Shown here piece after piece: positions 52,939-61,374 of a DNA stretch of 64,000 bases. Both the position numbers and the translations under genes were made by a program. Source of the DNA: Marinilabiliales bacterium (GTDB taxonomy: Bacteria > Bacteroidota > Bacteroidia > Bacteroidales > ML635J-15); assembly GCA_002869385.1 (NCBI GenBank), contig PKTB01000006.1, positions 152,509-216,508 on the forward strand, written 5' to 3'. Each line of letters begins with the position of its first letter. Position 1 is the stretch's first letter. The notes under the pieces are model-generated. The model saw only the letters and a program-made list of their open reading frames with translations. It did no database searches and was not told the DNA's origin.

Positions 52939-53784
52939 ATGGAAAAAATAGAAAGATTAGAACAAATTGCAAGTCAGGTAAGACGTGATTTACTTAGAAT
53001 GATTCATGCGAAAAACTCAGGTCATCCCGGAGGCTCTTTAGGGGTTACTGATTTATTGACATGCATGTATTTTGAGGTAATGGAACACAATCCTGATAAA
53101 TTTGAAATGGAAGGAAATGGCCAAGACTTATTTTTCTTATCAAACGGACATGTTTCAGCGGCATGGTATTCAGTTTTAGCAAGAAGCGGGTATTTCCCGA
53201 TTAAAGAGCTAGGTTCGTTCAGAGCAATTGATTCTCGTTTACAGGGGCATCCAACAACTGCAGAAGGTTTACCAGGTATTCGAATTGCATCTGGATCATT
53301 AGGTCAGGGACTTTCTGTTGCAAACGGAGCAGCTTTAGCTAAAAAGCTAAACAATGACAACAAGTTGGTATACTGCATTATGGGTGATGGTGAAATAGAA
53401 GAAGGTCAGGTTTGGGAAGCTGCATTATTTGCTCAGGCTCGTAAGATTGACAATCTGATTGCTTTTGTTGATTTTAATGGTAAACAAATTGATGGTTCTA
53501 CTAATGAAGTTATGAATTTAGGGGACATTTCGCAAAAATGGAACGCTTTTGGATGGGAAGTAATGGAATGTAATGGAAACATCATGGAAGATCTTTTAGA
53601 TACTATAAATAATGCCAAAGCAAAAACAGGTAATGGCAAACCAATTATGGTAATCATGAAAACGGAGATGGGTAATGGTGTCGATTTCATGATGGGTTCT
53701 CACAAATGGCATGGTGTTGCTCCTAATGATGAACAACTGGAAAACGCCTTGTCTCAGTTAGATGAAACACTAGGTGATTACTAA
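52939..53784 (+). CDS. Transketolase, N-terminal subunit
   Basis: KNSGHPGGSLGVTDLLTCMYFEVM; GDGEIEEGQVWEAALFA. Confidence 0.92.
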   Translation: MEKIERLEQIASQVRRDLLRMIHAKNSGHPGGSLGVTDLLTCMYFEVMEHNPDKFEMEGNGQDLFFLSNGHVSAAWYSVLARSGYFPIKELGSFRAIDSRLQGHPTTAEGLPGIRIASGSLGQGLSVANGAALAKKLNNDNKLVYCIMGDGEIEEGQVWEAALFAQARKIDNLIAFVDFNGKQIDGSTNEVMNLGDISQKWNAFGWEVMECNGNIMEDLLDTINNAKAKTGNGKPIMVIMKTEMGNGVDFMMGSHKWHGVAPNDEQLENALSQLDETLGDY

Positions 53785-55183
53785 AATATCTATTTTGAAA
53801 AAAACAGTTTTAATATTTATCGGCTTACTGATAGCTTTTATTTCAAGCGCTCAGGTTAAGAACTTTGAAGAACCGGAAAAACCTTTAACCCGGATATTAT
53901 TTATATTTGATGCTTCTACAAGCATGATTGAAACCTGGGAAGGTGACAAAAAGTTTTACAAAGCCAAAGAATTAATGTTTGAACTTCTTGACTCTCTGGA
54001 AATCATTCAGGATGATGAGAATATGGAAGTTGCACTAAGGGTTTATGGACATCAGAGTCCTGTACCCCCACCCGATTGCTACGATTCAAAGCTCGAAGTT
54101 GCTTTTGGGCCAAATACTATAGGTTTAATTAAAGATAAGCTGAACACTATCGAGCCAAAAGGAACCACTCCTATTGCATATTCTCTTGGCCAATCAGAAG
54201 GAGATTTTCCTCCTTGTGATGACTGTCGTAATATTATCATTCTTATTACTGATGGAATAGAAATGTGTCAGGGAGACCCTTGCGAGGTCAGTCTTGCTTT
54301 GCAAAAGAAGGGTGTTGTTTTAAAACCTTATATTATTGGTGTTGATATAGAAGTTGGTTTGAAAAACGTTTTGGATTGTATGGGTAATTATTTTGATGCC
54401 GCAAATGAAGAAGAGTTCAAACAAGCTATAAACACTATTGTTGCTCAGGTTACAAACTTAACAACTGTTCAGGTAAATCTCCTTGACGAGAATGGTAAAC
54501 CATTAGAAACAAATGTAGCAATGTCTTTTCATGATAATTTATCAGGAGATATCAGATACACATACATGCATACTATGAACTCACAAGGTAATCCTGATAC
54601 TATTTATCTCGATTTATTATCAGTTTACGACCTAAAAGTTCATACTGTTCCACCAAGATATAAAGACAGTATTAAGCTTAAAGAAGGAATCTTGAATATT
54701 ATCGAAGTCCCATCTCCTCAAGGATTATTATATGTTGACATTCAGGGGGACACTTCTATAAATTCTGATATAAAGTGCATTGTCCGAAAAGCCGGTATTC
54801 CCGAAACTATGTATGTACTGGATGCTGATAAACGACAAAAACTAATTACGGGATTATATAATCTTGAGGTATTAACAATGCCTCGATTGTATTTTGATGC
54901 TGTAAAGATTGAACAAGATGGTTTTAACCATATTATTATTCCTGAACCTGGTGAAGTCATTATTAACTTTAAGGATCCTTCATACGGAACGCTGTTCCAT
55001 GAATATGGCGATGTTTTGACCAACCTTTATGACTTTAAACCGGGACAAACTCATTACAAATTCCGTTTACAGCCGGGTTATTACCGAATAGTTTATCGCG
55101 AAAAAGACAAAAAACAATCAATAAATACCGGTGAAACTAAATTCAGAGTAAAATCCGGAGATTTTAGAGTTGAAAATTTGTAA
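53774..55183 (+). CDS. Secreted von Willebrand factor A domain protein
   Basis: LFIFDASTSMIETWEGDKKF (MIDAS-like), IILITDGIEMCQGDPC; GTG start overlaps the end of the preceding CDS. Confidence 0.75.
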   Translation: MITKISILKKTVLIFIGLLIAFISSAQVKNFEEPEKPLTRILFIFDASTSMIETWEGDKKFYKAKELMFELLDSLEIIQDDENMEVALRVYGHQSPVPPPDCYDSKLEVAFGPNTIGLIKDKLNTIEPKGTTPIAYSLGQSEGDFPPCDDCRNIIILITDGIEMCQGDPCEVSLALQKKGVVLKPYIIGVDIEVGLKNVLDCMGNYFDAANEEEFKQAINTIVAQVTNLTTVQVNLLDENGKPLETNVAMSFHDNLSGDIRYTYMHTMNSQGNPDTIYLDLLSVYDLKVHTVPPRYKDSIKLKEGILNIIEVPSPQGLLYVDIQGDTSINSDIKCIVRKAGIPETMYVLDADKRQKLITGLYNLEVLTMPRLYFDAVKIEQDGFNHIIIPEPGEVIINFKDPSYGTLFHEYGDVLTNLYDFKPGQTHYKFRLQPGYYRIVYREKDKKQSINTGETKFRVKSGDFRVENL

Positions 55184-55205
55184 AAAAACAGAAAAATTTA
55201 GACAG

Positions 55206-56159
55206 ATGAAATATACATTTACCGAAAAAAAAGACACCCGTTCCTGTTTTGGAGCTGGATTACACGAGGCTGGAAAATCTAACAAAAATATTGTTGCACT
55301 TTGTGCCGACCTAACATGTTCATTAAAAATGAATGCTTTTCAGGCAGAGTTCCCGGAGCGTTTTTTTCAGGCAGGAATTGCTGAAGCAAATATGATAGGT
55401 ACTGCTGCCGGTTTAACTGTTGGTGGTAAAATCCCTTTTGCAGGAACATTTGCAGGTTTTGCTACAGGTCGAGTTTATGATCAAATACGTCAAAGTGTTG
55501 CATACTCGAATAAGAATGTAAAAATTTGTGCATCTCATGCAGGACTAACTCTTTGTGAAGATGGTGCAACACATCAGATTCTCGAAGATATTGGTTTGAT
55601 GAAAATGTTACCTAACATGACAGTAATCTGCACTTGTGATTACAATCAGACGAAGGCTGCTACAGAAGCGATAGCTGAGTATGAAGGGCCTGTTTATCTA
55701 CGTTTTGGTCGTCCTAAAGTACCTAATTTTACAGACCCTACAGAGAAATTTGAAATTGGTAAAGCTCAAGAATTATACGAAGGGTCAGATGTAACAATTC
55801 TGGCAACTGGTCACATGGTATGGAAAGCCATTGAGGCTGTTGAAGAACTTGCACAAAAAGGAATCAAAGCTGAGCTTTTTAATATTCACACAATTAAACC
55901 TTTTGACTTTAAAACTGTCTTATCATCTGTAAAGAAGACCGGAGCTTTAGTATGTGCAGAAGAACATATGCTTAACGGCGGATTATTTGATACAGCTGCT
56001 CAGCATATCGTTCAAAACAACCCTGTTCCTATGGAAGCTGTAGCTGTTATGGACACATTTGGTGAAAGTGGAACTCCCGACCAATTGATGGAAAAATACG
56101 GTCTTACAAGTGAAAATATTTGTAAAGCTGTAGAAAAAGTTATCAGCAGGAAGGCTTAA
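55206..56159 (+). CDS. Transketolase, C-terminal subunit
   Basis: FQAGIAEANMIGTAAGLTVGGKIPFAGTFAGFATGRVYDQIRQSVAYSN; start ATG 55206. Confidence 0.92.
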   Translation: MKYTFTEKKDTRSCFGAGLHEAGKSNKNIVALCADLTCSLKMNAFQAEFPERFFQAGIAEANMIGTAAGLTVGGKIPFAGTFAGFATGRVYDQIRQSVAYSNKNVKICASHAGLTLCEDGATHQILEDIGLMKMLPNMTVICTCDYNQTKAATEAIAEYEGPVYLRFGRPKVPNFTDPTEKFEIGKAQELYEGSDVTILATGHMVWKAIEAVEELAQKGIKAELFNIHTIKPFDFKTVLSSVKKTGALVCAEEHMLNGGLFDTAAQHIVQNNPVPMEAVAVMDTFGESGTPDQLMEKYGLTSENICKAVEKVISRKA

Positions 56160-56166
56160 ATATAAT

Positions 56167-56715
56167 ATGAGTAATATAGACAACAAGGAACTACTGGAAA
56201 AGCTTCAAAACAAAGACACCAGAAAAGAAGCTTTTAATCTTGTTGTTGAAAAATACAGCACTCAGCTTTATTATCACATCCGCAGAATTGTAATTGATCA
56301 TGATGACACCAACGATTTGGTGCAAGATACTTTTATCAAAGCATGGACAAATCTTGATAAATTCCGTTTTGATTCTGCTATTTACACCTGGTTATTCAGA
56401 ATCGCTACTAATACCTGTCTGAATTTTATAGATCGTAAAAAAAGACAATTTACTTTCTCTGCTATTAACTATGAAGATGATTTGGCAAGTAAAATAGAAA
56501 CAGATGTTTACTTTGACGGAGATGAGATACAAAAGAAATTACAGAAAGCTATTTTACAACTACCTACAAAACAAAGGTTAGTTTTTAATATGAAATATTA
56601 TGATGAGCTTAAATATGATGAAATGTCAGAAATTTTAAAGACTTCTGTTGGTGGATTAAAAGCATCATATCATCATGCTGTAACAAAAATTGAAAAATAT
56701 TTAAACGAAGATTAA
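56167..56715 (+). CDS. ECF-family RNA polymerase sigma factor
   Basis: DTNDLVQDTFIKAWTNLDKFRFDSAIYTWLFRIATNTCLNFIDRKKR; LPTKQRLVFNMKYYDELKYDEMSEIL. Confidence 0.92.
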   Translation: MSNIDNKELLEKLQNKDTRKEAFNLVVEKYSTQLYYHIRRIVIDHDDTNDLVQDTFIKAWTNLDKFRFDSAIYTWLFRIATNTCLNFIDRKKRQFTFSAINYEDDLASKIETDVYFDGDEIQKKLQKAILQLPTKQRLVFNMKYYDELKYDEMSEILKTSVGGLKASYHHAVTKIEKYLNED

Positions 56716-56747
56716 ACCATTGTCTTTTTCAACTGTCATATAAGAGA

Positions 56748-57176
56748 TTGATTATGAAAAAACTAAGTGACATACCAAAACAAAACAATTTCAAAACTCC
56801 TGATGGGTATTTTGAAAATTTGAACAAGGATATAATGTCTGAGATTGATAAAGAGGAAAAGAAAAAACCTGTTTCAGCATATCAGATATTTAAACATTAC
56901 ATTTATATGGCTGCTGCTATGGTTATTTTGGTCGGTGCCATTAAATTTGGGCTAAATGTTCTTGTAGATCAGGACCCTGTTATTAAACCTGATGTTGAAA
57001 CGATAGCAGATACTGATGCAGTTGAGGCACTTTATGGAATTTACGAAGATGATATTGCTTTTTACTAGTATCTTGAAGAAGATACTGACGTCTATGCAAA
57101 CAATGATATTTCGGATGAAGAGATAGAAGAATATCTAAGCAATTATTACATTGAATATGAACTTATGTACGAATAA
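56748..57176 (+). pseudogene. Putative single-TM anti-sigma-like protein, interrupted by TAG 57066-57068
   Basis: NNFKTPDGYFENLNKDIM, one TM; readthrough DIAFY*YLEEDTDVYANNDISDEEIEEYLSNYYIEYELMYE in frame. Confidence 0.6.
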
Positions 57177-57186
57177 ATTTACCCTT

Positions 57187-57660
57187 ATGAAAACTATAAG
57201 ACTAATATCTATTGGAATCACATTAAGCCTGATAAGTGCTTTTGCTTTTGGTCAAGGAAGAGGACAAAATGGCCACGGCCAACAAAGATTTGATGATGAA
57301 AAAATAAATGCAGAAAAGGTTGCTTTTATTACTAAAACTGTTGACTTGACTGTAAAAGAAGCACAAGTTTTTTGGCCAATTTACAATGAGCATAACGACA
57401 AAATGAATGCTTTATTTCAGGAAGAGCATAAATTATACAGAGATATTAAAATGAATTTCGATGAGCTTACAGATGCTGAACTTACTGAAAAGGTTGACAG
57501 AATGGTAGAAATCAACAAAGAAAAAGCCGAACTCGAAGTTGAATATAATGAGATGTATAAAGAGGTCTTACCAATTAAAAAGGTAGCCTTACTATATCAG
57601 GCTGATAAAGAATTTCGCAAGCATCTTTTACACAAATATAAAGCTCCACCCGAAGAATAA
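57187..57660 (+). CDS. Periplasmic Spy/CpxP-like sensor-type protein
   Basis: Signal peptide from ATG 57187; KVAFITKTVDLTVKEAQVFWPIYNEHNDKMNALFQEEH. Confidence 0.65.
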   Translation: MKTIRLISIGITLSLISAFAFGQGRGQNGHGQQRFDDEKINAEKVAFITKTVDLTVKEAQVFWPIYNEHNDKMNALFQEEHKLYRDIKMNFDELTDAELTEKVDRMVEINKEKAELEVEYNEMYKEVLPIKKVALLYQADKEFRKHLLHKYKAPPEE

Positions 57661-57676
57661 ATTTAACTCAATTTAA

Positions 57677-58195
57677 ATGAGCACGAGTTTTGTTAAAGAT
57701 CAGGATCTTTACAAAAAAGTAATTGAAACAATTTCAAAGGCTAAGAACTTTGTCTGGATAGGGACAGCAGACATTAAGGATTTGCATGTCCATTATAAGG
57801 GCAAAGTTATTTCTTTTTTGGAGGTTTTGGACCAACTTGCAAAAAACAAAATTGAGATCAGGTTATTACATGCTAAGGACCCTGGCGAAAACTTCAGGCG
57901 CAGCTTTGATAAATTCCCTACATTATGGAAATCTATGGAGAGGCAATTATGCCCAAGGGTTCATTTTAAAATTATTATTATTGACGGTAAACTTGCATAT
58001 GCGGGTTCGGCAAATTTAACCGGAGCAGGTTTAGGAATAAAGAGTGAAAACACCAGGAATTTCGAAAATGGATTTATTACTGATGATATTGATCTGCTTG
58101 AGCAAATAATGAATCAATTTGACGAAGTCTGGATGGGTAAATTTTGTAATTTATGTAAAAGAAAAGATTATTGCAAAGATCCGATTATACAATAA
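57677..58195 (+). CDS. Single-HKD phospholipase D-like protein
   Basis: HFKIIIIDGKLAYAGSANLTGAGL matches HxK(x4)D(x6)GSxN. Confidence 0.85.
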   Translation: MSTSFVKDQDLYKKVIETISKAKNFVWIGTADIKDLHVHYKGKVISFLEVLDQLAKNKIEIRLLHAKDPGENFRRSFDKFPTLWKSMERQLCPRVHFKIIIIDGKLAYAGSANLTGAGLGIKSENTRNFENGFITDDIDLLEQIMNQFDEVWMGKFCNLCKRKDYCKDPIIQ

Positions 58196-58272
58196 GTATA
58201 AACTAATTAATCCGACTTTTTTCATAAAGCTTTTTTCCTTATTTTTACTTTATTATTGCTAAACATTTTCTT

Positions 58273-59673
58273 ATGAAGCTTAAAACTCTCTTTTGTTTTT
58301 TATTGTTACTAATTATTTCGTCAGGAATATTTGCTCAAAGAAGCAAAGATGCTATTAAAATTGAGGAATTTATTATTGAGCAGGAATATCAAAAAGCTAT
58401 TGATTATAAAAGTAAGAAATTCAAAAAACTTGATGGTGAATCTATTTACTTAAAGGGTATAGCATTATACTTAAATTCAGAAGACCGAGAGGCTATAAGA
58501 TATTTTGACAAGGCAATAGAAAAAGATTTTAAAGAAGTTGGTGTTTATTTTTACAAAGCCTGGGCACAATTTGAGATACATGAGTATTATGAAGCAATTT
58601 TATCTTTTGAGGAAGCATTAAAAATTGATCCGGCGAACCCTGAATTATATTCGGGAAAGGGCATAATGTACTATTATCTTGATATTCCACAGGATGCTGC
58701 CGAAGCATTTAAACGATCATTATTGCTCGATGACAGCGATCCCACAATATATCAATATCTTGGTCAGGCAAATATGGATATCGGAAACTATGAAGAATGC
58801 ATTGAAAACTATCGTAATGCATGCGAAGGATTTGGTATTGATTCAAAAGAATATCAAAGTTGCCATTATAATATGGCTTTATCGCAGCAGCTTGCGGGTG
58901 TTTATTCTGATGCAAAATTAAGTTTTACAAAACACCTCAAATTATACCCTGACGACTATCAGGCATTAACCAAACTGATCCAAACATGCTACGCTTTAGA
59001 AAATTTTGACGAAGCTATAGAACTTGAAGCACAACTGATTCAAGCCTATAAGGATAAAAAACTACCTCAGCATCTTAATGAGATGTATTGTTTTGATCAA
59101 TTTAATTGGAATGGTCAAAATGTTATGGCATTTAAGGCCTACGAAAAGTACGAAGGCGAACCGGTTATTTGGAAGCATCGATTTTATTTGCTTGATGATG
59201 ACGAAGAAATAATAAAAAAGATAGAAACTCAGTTGGACAGTCTAGACAGCACGACTACTCCTGAGGATAGATATTATTTATCGATGCTCGAAAACGACAC
59301 AATTTATATTTACACTCACTATAATTACACTAGTGACAGCTCGTATTTATCGCTAAAAAATGCTGTTTTGCAGATTTTAAACGAAGAAGTTCCTGCAAAA
59401 ACCAAAATGGGTAACTATTCAGCCTGGTTATCACAACAAAACGAAATACTTCTGGATGGAGCCGGAACATCGTATAAAAAAGCTATAAAAGTCAGTAGTA
59501 TTGCTGAAGAGTATGAATGGTTAGCAAAAAATTATCCAGGATATAAATTTATTCAGCAATCATTAATATTTGAAGATGGCACTCCTTATGATGTATTGGA
59601 GTTTGAACTTAAAAAAGGTGAAAGAAAGAAGATATACTTTGATATTTCGAGCTTTTTCGGTGAAGGATTTTAA
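58273..59673 (+). CDS. Secreted TPR-repeat protein
   Basis: Signal peptide; AILSFEEALKIDPANPELYSGKGIMYYYLDIPQDAAEAFKRSLLLDDSDPTIYQYLGQANMDIGNYEE. Confidence 0.75.
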   Translation: MKLKTLFCFLLLLIISSGIFAQRSKDAIKIEEFIIEQEYQKAIDYKSKKFKKLDGESIYLKGIALYLNSEDREAIRYFDKAIEKDFKEVGVYFYKAWAQFEIHEYYEAILSFEEALKIDPANPELYSGKGIMYYYLDIPQDAAEAFKRSLLLDDSDPTIYQYLGQANMDIGNYEECIENYRNACEGFGIDSKEYQSCHYNMALSQQLAGVYSDAKLSFTKHLKLYPDDYQALTKLIQTCYALENFDEAIELEAQLIQAYKDKKLPQHLNEMYCFDQFNWNGQNVMAFKAYEKYEGEPVIWKHRFYLLDDDEEIIKKIETQLDSLDSTTTPEDRYYLSMLENDTIYIYTHYNYTSDSSYLSLKNAVLQILNEEVPAKTKMGNYSAWLSQQNEILLDGAGTSYKKAIKVSSIAEEYEWLAKNYPGYKFIQQSLIFEDGTPYDVLEFELKKGERKKIYFDISSFFGEGF

Positions 59674-59946
59674 GAATATCCTAGCTTAATAATACATCTT
59701 TGTCACAGAATTTGCCTCCCTACGGTCGATGCAAATTCGTGCGCCAAAGCGCAATCTATACCAATTGTATTTTCAAACGCCGTATAAACAAGTTTGGAGA
59801 TTACAATGGTTAATGCCGATATTACTGTAAAAGGAGCATAACAAATGACTTGTGCTAAGCTTAATCGATATAAATAAAGTTATGCGACATTTTAGAGTTT
59901 AATCGGTATTATAAACATTTCTAATTGGCACTATTACGGAATTTTA

Positions 59947-59954
59947 TACTTTTG
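59947..59954 (+). promoter_or_regulatory. Bacteroidota -7 box TAnnTTTG
   Basis: TACTTTTG 24 nt upstream of ORF 59978. Confidence 0.5.
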
Positions 59955-59977
59955 CTTTTTAATTAGGGAATGATTTT

Positions 59978-60553
59978 ATGAGGAGAACAATATTATTATT
60001 TGTCGGATTATATTTATTATGTATTGGTATTGCAAATGCTCAAAACGATGTATTTTCAAAGGATGACAATTCTTCATCAAAGCACTCTGTATATTCCGAA
60101 TTACTAGGACGGACAATAATTTTTGGATCTATTAATTATGAGTATACTATTAATGATGGCTTTAGCATTGGTGCGGGTTTAGGTGTAAATTCGGTTCTTA
60201 GTGGGCAGACAAATAGAATTAACAACGGTGAAACTGAAACAGGCAAATACTTTGATACCGGAAGTGCTCAGATGTTGTTTGCCAATTACTTTAGGGGTAA
60301 TGACAGACACAAATTATTTTTCACAATTGGAATTACCAATTTCCTACTAACATATCGAAATATATATCCTTCGGAGACTATTGTACAATGGGATCCTCAG
60401 CTCGAATGGAATGCCGGATTAGGATATCAGTTTGCAGGACATAGCACATTTTTAAGGGCAAGTATTTACTGTATCAGCATGCCTGATCCTGTTGGATGGT
60501 TCCCAAAATATTTCCCTTGGTTTGGATTATCTGTTGGGTATAAATTTCATTAA
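59978..60553 (+). CDS. Secreted beta-barrel-like hypothetical protein
   Basis: Signal peptide MRRTILLFVGLYLLCIGIANAQ; aromatic-rich beta pattern ending LSVGYKFH. Confidence 0.55.
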   Translation: MRRTILLFVGLYLLCIGIANAQNDVFSKDDNSSSKHSVYSELLGRTIIFGSINYEYTINDGFSIGAGLGVNSVLSGQTNRINNGETETGKYFDTGSAQMLFANYFRGNDRHKLFFTIGITNFLLTYRNIYPSETIVQWDPQLEWNAGLGYQFAGHSTFLRASIYCISMPDPVGWFPKYFPWFGLSVGYKFH

Positions 60554-60591
60554 TAAAGCTTTCAAAAACAGAAACCAAAGGCTCATTTTAT

Positions 60592-60599
60592 TATTTTTG
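60592..60599 (+). promoter_or_regulatory. Bacteroidota -7 box TAnnTTTG
   Basis: TATTTTTG ending 8 nt before ATG 60607, implying a very short or absent leader. Confidence 0.5.
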
Positions 60600-60606
60600 T
60601 AATACA

Positions 60607-61104
60607 ATGATTTCAGACAATACTAAAAATAACTGGTATGCTTTGCGTACTATCCCCCACAAAGAGCGGCATGTATGTACGGAACTTAATTCCAGAGATT
60701 ATGAGTATTATTTACCGCTATACAAAATCTATTACGACAAGAATAAGTATAAAGAAAAAATTCTTATTTCCTACTACGTCTTTGTTTACTTATCCGAAAA
60801 AGATTTTGAAAAAATTCGATTTATACCTGGTAGTAGAGGTTTGCTTTTATATGATTTTGTCCCAGCAATTGTAAAGCGTGAAGAGATAGAAGTTTTGCGT
60901 TTAATTTGCGGAGAACTGGATTTAGAACCAGAGGTAAATACACTAGTGCCCGGTGAAAAAGTAAAAATCCTAAATGGGGTATTAAAAGGTTATACTGCAA
61001 GGGTTTGCGAATGCAAATCGAACAAATTAGGTATAGAGATATTAGAGAATGGTTTTACCATCTGGATTAACGGAAAAGATTTACTATACGAAAGCGTTAA
61101 ATAA
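60607..61104 (+). CDS. NusG-like / UpxY-RfaH type transcription antitermination protein
   Basis: NNWYALRTIPHKERHVCTELNSRDYEYYLPLYK NGN-like domain; LVPGEKVKILNGVLKGYTARVCECKSNKLGIEIL KOW-like. Confidence 0.85.
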   Translation: MISDNTKNNWYALRTIPHKERHVCTELNSRDYEYYLPLYKIYYDKNKYKEKILISYYVFVYLSEKDFEKIRFIPGSRGLLLYDFVPAIVKREEIEVLRLICGELDLEPEVNTLVPGEKVKILNGVLKGYTARVCECKSNKLGIEILENGFTIWINGKDLLYESVK

Positions 61105-61374
61105 TCTTTCAAATTACTTGTTTTTTTCTATTACTTTACTTATTTTTATGTTGTGTTATGTCAAAAATCTTTGTTTTGACTCAAGTTGTTTAGTTCTACA
61201 TATTTATAGGGGACGAAGCGGAGCTATATTTAATCTAAAAACTCTTTTGCAAGCATTGTTTTAAAAGAATCTCATCAAAATAAATAATTAAAAACACTTT
61301 CATTAAAATTTATTTGCATAGATCATTATTTATGTCTATATTATAATCCCCCTAACGATTATATTTTAATCATT

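Noticed and set aside
519-57176. Recoded stop codon / alternative genetic code
   Set aside because: All three stops appear both as interruptions and as normal terminators, and most genes are uninterrupted, so a genome-wide reassignment is not supported.
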